Of a stretch of DNA of 64,000 nt, positions 31,501-46,500 are shown piece by piece. The DNA is from Haliclona indistincta. Its lineage: Eukaryota > Porifera > Demospongiae > Haplosclerida > Chalinidae. The DNA is taken from the NCBI GenBank assembly GCA_964017065.1, contig OZ024786.1, positions 2,354,411 through 2,418,410 on the forward strand, in the 5' to 3' direction. How positions within the stretch are numbered: position 1 is the stretch's first letter; the number at the start of each line of letters is the position of its first letter. The position numbers were made by a program, and so were the translations under genes. The notes beneath the pieces are model-generated. The model ran no database searches. It was not told the origin of the DNA and saw only the letters and a program-made list of their open reading frames with translations.

Positions 31501-34500
31501 GCTTCTGATCTTGATCAGCCTGGAACACCAAACAGTGAAATAAACTTTTCGTTGGCAGGAGCTACCACTTGTGCACCATATACTTTCAATCCTGAAACTG
31601 GCGTATTAAAGGTAACTGGCCATGGTGTATTAACGGTTGGAACTTGCACTTTAGTGGTAATAGTTACTGACAATGGTAGTCCACAACTGAGTTCCTCAGC
31701 TATTTTCACAATAACGGTCATTCCAGATCCACCACATGGTCCAGTGTTTGAAAATACACCACTTAATGTCTCAGTATCTGAAGACCCCCAAGGTCTAATA
31801 CCTATCAAAGTTTTCACCGTCACAGATGCAGATGCAGGACTGGTCGATGTATCTATTATACCATCAGATAAATCCTCTTATTTGGATATTATAATAGATT
31901 CAAAAGTTTCGATGATGACAACATTCTATTTTTCTTTCAACACAGCATTGCTTGATCGTGAAACTTTTCCATTGTTCAATGTGACTTTGCTAGCTATTGA
32001 CAATGCTGATCATCCATGTCCCAAGTCTAGCACAACTGAGCTTACTGTCTTTGTTCTTGATGAGAATGACAACAATCCAGTATTTCTCAATGATCTGTGT
32101 AACACTGTAGTCAACATTCCAGAAAATGCCACAGCAGGTCAGAAAGTTGTACAAATGAATGTCACAGATGCAGATGAAGGAATCAATGCTAAAATTTTTT
32201 TCTCTCTCTTGAATGAGAATGACACGTTTGCTATTGACAGCAAGACAGGATGTATCACAGTGATAGGAGTGCTTCTCCATGCGAATACACCACAGTATGT
32301 CTTACAGGTCATGGCAGTTGATAAAAATGGAGCAACTGATGGTCGTAGTGCTACTACACAAGTTACTGTTAATGTACTTGAAGTCAATGACAACTACCCT
32401 CAATTTGTTTCCCCCGCTAATGGAGCCGTTTTCTCTGTGAATGAGGACGCTGCGATTGGAACACTTGTGGTCGATGTGGATGTCACAGATAGTGACACTG
32501 GAGAATCAGCCGAAGTCACAATCGGCATTGAACAAGACGGACTACCATTTACAGTTCAAGGCACCAGACTAGTGGTATCTTTTCCCTTAGATTATGAGGT
32601 ATGCATGCATGACTGATCATGAATTGCATTATCACATTCATTGAAATTGTTCACTAGTGCAAAATAATTATAAAATTAACATCAGATGAGATTTTTTTTA
32701 TTTTGTTGACAGACTCAATCACAGTACACTTTGACAATATCAGCTGAAGATCATGGCAATCCAAGACTGAAGAACACATTGAACATCACAATCAATATCA
32801 AAGATACCAATGAATTCTATCCTGAATTCACACATTGTCAAAAAGAGTACCAGTTCTCTGTAATATACAATGTGGAGATAGGTATATATGTTACTACACT
32901 GCAAAATGTTGACCATCGTAATTACAAAAATTATTGTTGTTATGAATGCAGGTACAGTAGTTGGTCAAGTTGAGGCTACAGATGCTGATGGATTGCATAA
33001 CACTGTCACATACAGCCTTGGAAATGTTACGGATTACTTCTCCATTGACAGTGCTAATGGCAGTATCAAGACACTACAGATGCTTAATTATTCTCAGGTA
33101 CATACAGTATAGCTGCTTGCTATTGATCAGCTGATACTAGCTGCATTCATGTCATTCACAGTATGAATGCATTCTGTATTCATACTGTGCTCACATTCAT
33201 GTCATGAATAACTGAATTGTCATCTAAATATGGGCAGTTATGCACTGTTGAATATAGGTATTTCAACCTGTAGCAGTAAACTATTCTGAGATACAGTTGC
33301 TTGCTATAATTACATGTAGCTGCATGCAGTGTGCTCATATGCATGTCATGAATAACTAAAATTTCATATAAATATGGACGGTTATGCACTGTTAAATATT
33401 ATTTATCCGGCATTCCTGAGGTGATCTCAGTCAATAAATCTTTTTATTTGTGCTTCGCTCATCTGTTTCTTTGCAGGGATTAAGCTATATCTTGGAGGTG
33501 TTTGCAACTGATAATGGCCTTCCAATTGCTAAGCAGACAACTGCTACAGTCAACATCACAATTCTTCCGACCAAAAAGCCTCAATTGAAGCCATACTATT
33601 ACAGAAAGCTTGATGAAAACAATCTCATCGGTGCATTTATAATGCTCGTTACAGCTACTGATGAGGATGAGGCAGGACCTGCTGCAACCATTGGTCAGTT
33701 CATTCTGTCAGGACCTGACTCCACCAGTTTTACCATTGATAATCTTGGCAACAACTCCGCTATCTTAAGAGCAGGGTAAGAGGGGAATCTATAATGAATT
33801 TCTATCTCAATCTGTCATTTCCTGTATTATTATGCCTCGGTGGGCGGAGCCACGAGGCAGACAGTAACGTACAGTAATATAGTGCGTGTCTGTGTGTCTG
33901 TCCGCTCTAGTTCAGTAGCGGTTCTAGGGGGAGGCCATGGCCCCCCAAAAATTGCCCTCTTTAAAATTTTTACTTGCCTCCTCCAACCAAAACATTTATG
34001 AACGTATGTACCTTGCTTGGTACAGCTGTCTTGCCTTACACAGCTGTTTCGCGGTCTGTCTTGCTTTCCAACAGGCTACCGCGAACGCACTATTATTGTC
34101 CATACGCAGTTTAATGACGTATTCTAATGAATATTAATTAGCTATTTCCCAAAAGCACGCTAGTGGCCCCCCAAACATTTCTCTCTAGAACCGCCACTGC
34201 TCTAGTTCTGAAAGACGGCGAAGAATCAGTTGGTGGTAAGTGCAATATAGACAGAACACGTTAATAGCTCGAACTTGATGGTCTTAGATTTTTGAATTAA
34301 AGCTTTGTTCGTGAGTTATGGCGTGATTTGCTTACTTTGTTTATCGTTGCTGGCGATCTGGACTTCTCCGAAGTCGAATGTGTCCATGGTTGACTGGCTA
34401 GCAGATTGTAGGTTTGATCTGGACTACAGGATAGCGTGGCGGGTCCAAACAAAAATCAGCAAAACTGAAAAAGCTAGCTGCTACAAGCATGGCTGCTTTG

Positions 34501-37500
34501 TGCACGCCCCGAGCTAACTATTACACTGTGGTAGCATACTATTGGCTTCTGTTATTTTTGCCAGCTTGTATGACAACTGTACTTTATAAATCTGTTACAA
34601 TCATCATCTGCTGATGGATTAGCTGTATGTAGTTGCTGTGTGTTGACGGTCAAAGCATGTCCAGTGTACAGTATGCATGCAATTCTACCGAGGCATCTGC
34701 ACCATGGTGCTTCATTCATAGTTAACAATGATTTTATTCACACAGTGAAAGATATGACTACGAGGCCAAGCAAGTGTATCTCCTCTACATCACGGCTTAT
34801 GACAATGCAGCACTGCCAATGGCTAGCAATTCTGCTCAAGTAGTTATTCAAATAAATAACCTCGATGACAACATTCCTGTCTTCTGTCCTACATCATTCT
34901 ACGGTATGCTAAATAATTCAAAAATAAAAATTTCACATTTTTGTGTAGAATTCACCATTCAAGAAAATGCAACTGTTAACTCGACTGTGGGATTTGTGAA
35001 GGCGGCTGATGCTGACACTCCAGTCACTGTCAAATACTCGGTCACAGATCTGCTTTTCAAATTCATTTATCCTCCAGAGGGAAGATTAGTGTTTGCCGGA
35101 ACGCTTGAAGACATTGATTTTGAAACAACACCACAGTAAGAGCATACGTGTATTAAAGTCATGTTGTTTTTGACTACTTGTATACTGTATTTTTTCTTCA
35201 ACAGTGTTCGAATGCTTAATATCACTGCTACAAGTCAAGGTAGTGTAACCACGGCTACAGTTCAACTCACCATAAGTGACATCAATGATAATGCTCCAAT
35301 GTTCTCCAATAACAGCTACACCTTCTCACTGAGTGAGAACATACCAACCACATCCACTGTTATAGCAGGCTATGTAGAAGCTATTGATGCTGACGAAAAT
35401 GGAAACCAACCAGTATGCAAGTTAATGATAGTTGTTAAGAATCTGTAACTTTAATAACTAGCAAGCTTAGTCTAGTTATTATAGTGGAACCCCTCTAAAC
35501 CGGACAACCTTAGGGCTCACGAGTAGTGTCTTGGCTATTGTTGATTTCAAAGAAAATAAAAAGATTTCTAACGAAATCTAAAGGATGTAGGGATGAAGGA
35601 AATCTCCACAATGCGAACTAACAAGGAACTAGCATACAATCATGGTAACACGATTGACTTGCTAACAGACCATAGATCCCTACATCAGTGGCTGCTGTGG
35701 CAGACTATATATTCAGCTAGTTGCTGTTGACTGACACCGAAGTGCATTGAATTTAGTTGTGACAAAATATTGATCTTATGTACAGCCACTGATGTAGGGA
35801 TCTATGGTCTGTTAGCAAGTCAATCGTGTTACCATTCCACGCTAGTTCCTTGTTGCTTTGCATTGTGGACCAGTAGCAGATTTCATTCATCCCTATGTCC
35901 TTTAGATTTCGTTAGAAATCTTGTTTGTGTCCTTTTTAGTTTTAAATTTTTTGGTGCAGTTCGAATTCAGCAAGATCATGTTTAAACCATTAGTTTCGTT
36001 TGCTGCATGTTGTTGATAATTTCTTTATGTGACCTTTTTACTTGTAAATTTATTATTCCTAAATAGCTAATGCATGCTGCAAAGTATTCGAGCCCCGCCC
36101 ACTCTATTTTACAAAATTCTGTGCGGCTGTGATACTATCTGGCGAGCAGCAGAACGGTGATACTACACGATCTTACTCGGTGAGTAGTTCTTGAAGACTC
36201 CAGACGCCAATATGTGCTCTCCACACGGCATACATTATTTACTCTTGATACAGCTTCTAGAATTCGTGAGGTTGGTCACGTGCGTATTGCCAAGATTAAA
36301 TTATGTATGCGTAATCACAATAATGGCGTCTAACACTTAGTTGACAACTGTTCGTGATCGTGAGCTCGTCAAATTTATATCGACGTTTCGCTAAAAACTA
36401 AGTTCAAAACGCCAGAAAGCAACTCCAGAAAGCAGATCTAAGTATCTTTGGACGTATAAAATTCATCACCAGGCGAAATATCAGCGTTTAAACGCTAATA
36501 CATTGTATGTATCCGCCATTTTGTTTTTTGGCCATCCCTACATAGGGAGGCATTACCGTGCCTCCCTATAGGTTGTTTTACATGCAAAGTATAAATTTCG
36601 GACCAAATGCAGCGTCCACATTACAGAATGTGTATTTTTTAGGGGTGCCGACAGTGAGGTGTACACTAACAGTTACCTAATGTACAGCAGCTTATATGCA
36701 AAACTATATATCTATTCGGTGACCTCATGGTTTGAGCTTAGTGGTTTATCCTAACAGAAACTTCATTAAATATTAATAAATATGCTTTATAAATTTTCTA
36801 TGCATTTGCTTTGTCTCACAGGTGATATACTCAACAACTTCTTCTTTCTTTGGAGTTAATCCAATGTCAGGTGCAATCTATCCGCGCGTTTTGTTTGATC
36901 GAGAGATCGCATCTTCTCACACTGCAACAATAACAGCAAGGGACAATTCTATTCCATTCTTCACAACGACTAGCTTCATTACTGTACTGATCACAGATGT
37001 GAATGACAATCCTCCAAACTTTGCAAACACCTCTACTACAGTTCAAGTGTATGAAAATGCCCTGCCTGGTCAGATTGTTGGGCGATTTGAATTCACTGAT
37101 ATTGACCAAGATGACAATGGAAAAGTGAGCTACTCGATAACTGGAGGAAGTGGTGCAGATCGATTTAACATCACAAATGATGGAGATCTAGTCATTGCTC
37201 CACAGGCAAGCTTTGATTTCGAAACAAACCCGTCCAAGTTGACAGTAGTGATTCAAGGAACCGATTTAGGAAGTCCGCCAATGAGCAGTGACGTCACTTT
37301 GACTGTCATGATTCTTAATGTAGATGACAACCATCCACTATTTGTTGCTAACTCTTATGCATTCTCTGTCCCTGAGAATTCAAACATCAATACATACATA
37401 GGAATGATGTCAGCTACAGACAGTGATCCTAATGTTGAATTCAGGTATATTTTTCCAAGCAATACTGATATGAAAATTCGCGACACTTTCTCGCTGGACC

Positions 37501-40500
37501 CTATAACTGGTAACATTTCAACAAAACGTATAATCGACAGAGAAATAGATCCTAATTTTACGTTTATAGTGTCTGTGACATATTTTGGAGTCACGAACAT
37601 CACCGACAATGCTACTGTGGTCGTGACAATCACTAATCTTAATGATAACTTGATTGAGGTGATAAGTTTTGATCCAATCAGTGTCACTGAAAATGCACCA
37701 TCTGGTGGAGCAGTTGGTCAAGTTTATGCCAGAGACAATGATACAGACAGCATAATTATTCATAGTTACATGGTTATGTTGTTGTGGTTGAATAACTATT
37801 TATAAACAAACCGATCTCCCATAAGAGTATGGCAGAAATAATACACGGATGGTTTGTACACGTTTTCTCGACTTCTGAGCAAGAGATCGACGCGCTGTAA
37901 ACGCAGTGCTATTCAGTAGCATCTTGCGCACAAACGTATAGAGCGAATTTTCGTAATAGCGCTTACTTTTTTTACAGCGTAGGTTTTTCTAGTGCACGAA
38001 CGCTGCTTTGCTACCTTCGCGAACGAATATCGACAAATCGCTCTATACGTTTCTGCGCAAGATGGTACTGAATAGTACTGCGTTTACAGCGCGTCGATCT
38101 CTAGCTCAGAAGTCGAGAAAACGTGTACAAACCATGTAGCAGAAGCGAGGTCTTTTGTGCGTACCCGAGAGCGTCACCAGCTCGCCATAGTTGCACGGCA
38201 GGTAGTGTTAGACTTGGTCTAATCAATAAAAGCACTTTTGTGCATATATGCTAAGCAGAAAACAAGATGCAGCACATCAAAGTCCCCCATAAAATCATGC
38301 ACCGCCCCCTTAATCAAACAACAGGTGTCATATCACTCGCTCAAGTGATCGATAGAGAGAGCTTGCAAAGTCCAATTCCTTGCACTGCCGGTGTTAGCTG
38401 TTATAGCATTAATGCTACAGTTCGTGATACAACTAGCGGTCAGTCAGTAGTCATTTCATCAACTCTAATGGTTACTGATGTAGACGATGAACCACCTGTA
38501 CTTTCTGCTTGCATGTACACAGCCACAATCAGTGAGAACACACCAATAAGCACTACGTTAGGTTTGAACATTTCTGCAACTGATCCCGATCTGGGTACTA
38601 CTTTGTCCTTCTCCATCAGCCCATCTGTTGTTGATTTCAGCATTGCTGCAAGTACTGGTGAAATCTCTGTTGCTAGACAACTAGACTATGAGAAAAAACC
38701 TCAAACTTACAATTATGTTTTGACTGTCACAGATACAAACGGTCACAGCGCAGATGCTACAGTAACTATTCACATAACTGACTACAATGACAATGCTCCA
38801 GTATTCAGCAAAGCTGTCTACACGGCTGATGTAAAAGAGGGACGTTCTGTTGGTGAGTTTGTTATCTTAGTGACAGCCCATGATGCAGACAGTCTACCAA
38901 ATGCTATGATCACCTACAGTATAACTAGCGGAAACACGGATAGCACCTTTGCAATTGATCCATCGAATGGAATAGTCACTGTGGCTGGTACTATTAACCA
39001 CGAACAAAACTCAACTCACACTCTTGTCATTACTGCAGTCGATAGTGGGAACCCTCAGCTCAGCAACAATACGTCAGTAGTGATTACGGTAGTGGACATT
39101 AAAGACAACAGTCCAGTATTTACTGCCACACAGTTCACCGGTGTGATCAATGAAACAGCTCAACTAGGTGATCCAGTGCTTGATTCAATCACTCGACTGC
39201 CTCTGTTTGCTAGTGCAACTGATGCTGACATTAATGCTACAATCACCATAACATTGCTAACAGTAGGGTCATTTCCATTCACTGTCCATTCAACCACTGG
39301 AGCTGTCACAGTCGCTGGTAGCCTGGACCATGAAACACAATCAGTGTACAACTTTTTCGTTATTGCGACTGACGAGTTTGAATTCAGTTCAGCTCCAGCG
39401 AGTTTAAATATTACTGTGTTTGATGGAGATGACAATGTTCCAATGTTTGGAATGACAGTGTACAACATTGATGTAGAGGAAGATCGCCCTCAAGGATACT
39501 TAGTAACAACACTTACTGCCATTGATGTGGACAACACTGCTGGACCTATTCTTTACAAAATGCTTCTGCAAAGCCCGGTGCTGCCATTTGCAATAGAAGC
39601 AACTACTGGAAACATTACAGTCAATGGCACTTTGGACTATGAAAGTGGATTCACCAACTATCAGTTTATTGTCTTAGCCAGTTCAAATAACTTTGCTACT
39701 AAAGGCAACGCAACTGTTAACATCGCAATTCTTGACATCAATGATAGGCCACCAGTATTCACGGCTAAGATATACAGTGCTGCGGTAGACGAAAACAGCA
39801 TTCAAGACATGCTACAAGTGAATGCTACTGATGCTGACACTAACGCTGTGATAAGATATCAACTATTGTCAGGTAACACTAGCTTTTTTGAGATCAACGA
39901 TATCACTGGTGTGATCAGAACATCACAGGAACTAGACTATGAACTATATCAAGAATTACAGGTAGTTGTACTGGCATTTAACCCTGACAATCCTAACTTA
40001 AATTCTACCACCAAAGTCAAAATTCAAATCATTGACGTCAACGACAATTCTCCAATATTTTCTCCTAGTAGCTACTCTGTCAGTGTGCCTGAGTTTGCTT
40101 CAAGTGGTCATGTCGTTGTGACTGTAACTGCTAGTGATGCAGACACTTATGACACTGTTACTTACTCTATTGGTGTGAGTATTCCTACAACTAACATCTT
40201 TATCATCAATGAGACCACTGGAACTATCACTGTACACAATACAACACTACCAAGAAGACAACAGGCCTCAACTTATGTCTTGCAAGTCAGTGCTCGTGAT
40301 GGTGGAACTCTTCCACGAGAATCAACAACGCTTGTTCTCATAACAGTCACCGATGTAAATGAAACAGCCAGTCTTTACTCACAATACCTACACTGTGAAG
40401 CAACCCGAAAGTACTCCAATCGGAACAATCGTTCTTCAAGTTGAAGCAACAGAGTCAGGAGACATAGGCACCAACTCCAAAATCACTTACTCCATTGTTG

Positions 40501-43500
40501 GATATACTTCCATATTTCCATTTCATATTAATTCCTCTTCCGGAGAGATTTCTTTACAGTCTTCTCTTGACTATGAACAGAATACCAGTTTGGTTTTTTC
40601 AGTTGTTGCTGAAGATGATGGAGCAATGCGTTTAAGTGACACAGCCACAGTGACAGTGGTAGTTGGCGATGTGAATGACAATGCTCCAGTATTCAGCAAA
40701 ACTGTCTACACGGCTGATGTAAAAGAGGGACGTTTTGTTGGTGAGTTTGTCATCTTAGTAACAGCCTATGATGCAGACAGTCTACCAAATGCTATGATCA
40801 CCTACAGTATAACTAGCGGAAACACTGACAACATCTTTGCAATTGATCCATCGAATGGAATAGTCACTGTGGCTGGTACTATTCACCACGAACAAAACTC
40901 AACTCACACTCCTGTCATTACTGCAGTCGATAGTGGGAACCCTCAGCTCAGCAACAATACGTCAGTAGTGATTACGGTAGTGGACATTAAAGACAACAGT
41001 CCAGTATTTACTGCCACACAGTTCATCGGTGTGATCAATGAAACAGCTCAACTAGGTGATCCAGTGCTTGATTCAATGACTCGACTGCCTCTGTTTGCTA
41101 GTGCAACTGATGCTGACATTAATGCTACAATCACCATAACATCACTAACAGTAGGTTCATTTCCATTCACTGTCCATTCAACCACTGGAGCTGTCACAGT
41201 CGCTGGTAGCCTGGACCATGAAACACAATCAGTGTACAACTTTTTCGTTATTGCGACTGACGAGTTTGAAATCAGTTCAGCTCCAGCGAGTTTAAATATT
41301 ACTATGTTTGATGGAGATGACAATGTTCCAATGTTTGGAATGACAGTGTACAACATTGATGTAGAGGAAGATCGCCCTCAAGGATACTTAGTAACTACAC
41401 TTACTGCCATTGATGTGGACAACACTGCTGGACCCATTCTTTACAAAATGCTTCTGCAAAGCCCGGTGCTGCCATTTGCAATAGAAGCAACTACTGGAAA
41501 CATTACAGTCAATGGCACTTTGGACTATGAAAGTGGATTCACCAACTATCAGTTTATTGTCTTTGCCAGTTCAAATAACTTTGCTACTAAAGGCAACGCA
41601 ACTGTTAATATCGCAATTCTTGACATCAATGATAGGCCACCAGTATTCACGGCTAAGATATACAATGCTACAGTGGAGGAAAACAGCATTCAAGACATAC
41701 TAAAAGTGAATGCTACTGATGCTGACACTAACGCTGTGATAAGATATCAACTATTGTCAGGTAACACTAGCTTTTTTGAGATCAACGATATCACTGGTGT
41801 GATCAGAACATCACAAGAACTGGACTATGAACTATATCAAGAATTACAGGTAGTTGTACTGGCATTTAACCCAGACAATCCTAACTTAAATTCTACCACC
41901 AAAGTCAAAATTCAAATCATTGACGTCAACGACAATTCTCCAATATTTTCTCCTAGTAGCTACTCTGTCAGTGTGCCTGAGTTTGCTTCAAGTGGCCATG
42001 TGGTTGTGACTGTAACTGCTAGTGATGCAGACACTTATGACACTGTTACTTACTCTATTGGTGTGAGTATTCCTACAACTAACATCTTTATCATCAATGA
42101 GACCACTGGAACTATCACTGTACACAATACAACACTACCAAGCAGACAACAGACCTCAACTTATGTCTTGCAAATCAGTGCTCATGATGGCGGAAGTCCT
42201 CCACGAGAATCTACCACGCTTGTTCTCATAACAGTCACTGATGTAAATGAACAGCCAGTGTTTACTCACAATACCTACACAGTGAAGCAACCAGAAGATA
42301 CTCCAATCGGAACAATCGTTCTTCAAGTTGAAGCTACGGAGACAGGAGACATAGGCACCAACTCTATAATCACATACTCTATTGTTGGGTATGCGTCCGT
42401 ATTTCCATTTCATATTAATTCCTCTTGCGGAGAGATTTCTTTACAGTCTTCTCTTGACTATGAACAGAATACAAGTTGGGTTTTTTTAGTTGTTGCTGAA
42501 GATGATGGAGCAATGCGTTTAAGTGACACAGCCACAGTGACAGTGGTAGTTGGCGATGTGAATGACAATGCTCCAGTATTTGATGAAAACCCTTTTTATG
42601 TTTTTGTGAATGAGACACTACCGATTGGCAGCATTGTGACTAATGTTATCAATGCAACAGACGCAGACACAGTCAGTGAGGGGAATCTCAGGTATTGTAT
42701 TCTTTCTGGTGGTTTTGGAAAGTTTATAATTGATGAGAACACTGGGGTGATAACTCTTGTCAACAATCTTGATGTTGAAACATACACTGTTCAAGTGCAG
42801 GTCAGTGATGGTAAATTTGAAGTTGAGACGAACCTCTCCTTGCAAGTAATCGACCAAAACAACCACAAACCAGTTTTCTTGATGGATGTATTCACTGCGT
42901 CTTTTCCTGAAGAAGAATTGCCCGGTTACTATATCATGCAAGTGTCTGCAATTGATGCTGACGTGACAAATGGACAGGGTGATGTATTTTACCGCTTGAT
43001 CAATAATGACAATTTCACGATCAACCAAACTTCCGGTGACCTCTTTACAAATGTGACCTTTGACTTTGAGACAGGTCCAAATCAGTACAATCTAACAGTT
43101 GAAGCCTATGATGGTGGAACACCTCCACAATCAGCAAGTGCTACAATTGTTCTAACTGTTACAGACATTAATGATAACACTCCTTACTTTACCAATGATT
43201 CATACGAAGCAGAACTCAGAGAAGGCTTGTACATTCAAGAGTATGTCACAAAATTAACTGCCTTAGACAAAGATTCCGGTACTAATGCTGAAATACTTTA
43301 TGATATTGTCTACTCAAATCTTTCTTCTCATTTTACGATCAGTGACGAAGGTATCTTGACTGCCTCAGGAGCCTTTGATTTTGATCATCCTGATTATACA
43401 CCTCGAAGTTACGCACTCATCGTCACTGCTACTGACAGAGGCTATCCTCCTAGGACAGAGAATACCAGTGTTGTTATCAATATTATCGACATCAATGATA

Positions 43501-46500
43501 ATGCACCTGTCTTTCCTTACGCATCGATACAGTTTCTTGTTCCTGAGAACTCTGCAGTTAACCAAACTCTCTTTACAATCAAAGCAACTGATTTTGACTC
43601 AGGAATCAATGGACTGATCAGATATCAGATCAACTCTACCTATTCTGCATCATGCATGGACACATACAGTATTGATGCTGATTCAGGAAACATAACTCTA
43701 GCGAAATCAATTGATTTTGAATCTCCCAATACCGATCTTCAGTGTTCTCTGTTTGTTATAGCAAGAGATCTGGGTGATCCTTCTCGAAGCAGTGATGTAA
43801 CCATTTTAGCGAACATCACAAATGTGAATGAATATTCTCCAGTGATTCTAGGAGAACTGAACGTCTCTGTACCTGAAAACACACCTCCTGGAACCATTAT
43901 TTACACAACAATGAGCGTTGATCACGACATGAATAGTGTTACATATGAGATCACTGATCAGGTCAGCACAATATTCAGTATCAACGCCACATCAGGTGAA
44001 GTATCAGTCGCACCAGGCGCTGTGCTAGATTATGAAGTGACAGTGGAATACAGTATCACAGTAGTAGCTACAGATGATGGCGTTCCATCAAGGTCTTCTT
44101 CATCTGCACTGTTCATTAGCATAACAGATGAAAATGACGAGCCACCTGTTTTTGAACAAGCTGCCTATCACACCTCGATACGAGAGCAAACTTCAGTTGG
44201 TTCCACTATTCTCATCACCAGGGCAACAGATAAAGACTCGGCACCAAATGCTCAGATCGGTTACATGTTTGTTCTCATAGTGACGGAGAAACTAACTATG
44301 ACAAGTTTGCAGTAAACAGCTCAACAGGTCATGTGACACTCAGCGCCTCTTTAGATTATGAAACTGAGCAGCAGTTCTACTACATGCTTATGCAAGCCAG
44401 TGATGGAGTGAATAAACAGACGGTTCAAGTTAATGTCAGAGTCTTAGAATCTAATGACAATAGTCCAATATTTGTCAACTTACCAAATACTACCAGTATT
44501 TCTGAAAGCACTGAGAATAACACGTTTGTCTTCAAAGTACATGCTACAGATTCTGACCTCCTTGAGAATGGTAGAATTGTCTACTCTCTAAATGACACTA
44601 AGTTCAGAATTGAACCTGAGACGGGAGTCATCCGTGTTCAAGGAAATGGACAATTCGACTTTGATAAAGGTATCAGAGAATACACAATCATTGTAATAGC
44701 CTCAGACAGAGCTGGTATGAAACCAAACGGGAGCAATGCTGCAAATAATGTTAGCGGATTTGGTCCAAATACACTGACCAACTTGAATGATACCGTGCTA
44801 TCTACATCACGTGAATTGGTGATAGCTATCACTGATGTCAATGACAATGCACCACAGTTCCTTCAGGAGGAGTATGCTGCTACTGTTTGGGAACATGAGT
44901 TCAACGAAATTGCGATTTTGCAAGTAACAGCTCAGGACAATGATGAAATGGGAACTGAGAGATCAAAAATACGTTATGCTATAGTTTCAGGAGATTTAGG
45001 GCACTTTGAAATAAACAATGTATCAGGAATAATCAAATCTATTCCCCCTATAGACAGAGAGGCTGATCTCTTCTTTGAGTTGATCGTGAAGGCCTATGAT
45101 CTTGGGTTTCCTAGCTTGAGCAGCAGTGTCCAGGTGAATATTACCATCATTGACAGTGATGATGAAGCACCAAGGTTTCTTAGAAAGATTTACAATGCTA
45201 ATCTTATTGAGAATTCTCCTGAAGGGACTTTTGTCGTGAAAGTGACTGCTATTGATAGTGATTATGATACAACTATCAACTACACTCTGTTTGACCAACT
45301 TGGACATTTTGTCATCAACAGTAGCGGTGTAATCACTACAACTTCTTCACCAGTTGACAGAGAGTCTACACCTCATATTACCCTCTCTGTTATAGCAGCA
45401 GATGGTCGGGGACTGTTTGACACAACAACTATCATTCTTACAGTGATTGACGTGAATGACAACAGGCCGTCCTTCCAGCACAAAAACTACCATTTTAACA
45501 TATCAGAGAGCACACCAAAAGGTTCATTTGTAATTGGACCTTCTCCTGCTATTCTTGCTATGGACGATGACACTGGTGAATATAGTGTCACTGAATATTT
45601 GTTAAATCAAACCAGTGGGCAGCTTGGACGATTTAGAATAAATCCAGTAACTGGTGTGATGGAAGTGATAGGGTCTCTTTGCTTCACTGATGATCCATTT
45701 CAAATATACAGTTTCAAAGTAACAGCAATTGATATTGACTCTTTCAAAAATGACACTGCACAACTGCTAATCATTGTGCACGAGGAGGATAATTTCAGTC
45801 CTCTTTTCACCCGGCCTTCATATGTTGGGCGTCTCAATAAAATAGCCAAAATCGGAACCATTGTTATTTCTTCTCTTCTGACCACAGATCAGGACATCTG
45901 TTCCGGTGAACCAGTATTTAACATAGCAGCTGGAAATCATAATAACACTTTTGAGATGAACAGTGCTACCGGACGTATAACTCTTGCTCGAAACCTTACC
46001 AAAGAGGACTATTCTTTTACTCTCACGTTGACAGCTACAGATACCAAAAACGTTGTTCTACAAAACCGAACTGGTATCGTGCGACTGATTGTTCTAGTTG
46101 GTCAATTGCTGCCTGTTAGTATAAGAGCAGACAGAGCTCTCACAGTCCCTACTATTTCAAAAAAATCTCAAACAGTCTTCCAACAAGAACTTTGGGTGCA
46201 CAATGGAGGAGAGTTGTCTTCATCTTCCAATGTTACTTATATGCTAGGCAGCACTGAAGTACACAGAACTATACAACTAGAAGCTGCAGAAGCAGTTAGC
46301 ATCACAGCCATCTTGGTCACTGAGTCTGTCTACCCTGACAGAAATACAGTCATGGTTGCTCTGCAGGTCACTGGGAATGACTATGAACAAGCTTATGTCG
46401 AAGACACAGAAGTTTACATTACATTAGTTTCTCCAGCTGGAATAGACACTCCTGTATTCAGCAATTGCACAACAAACACGCACGGAAGTGGTAGCTATTG

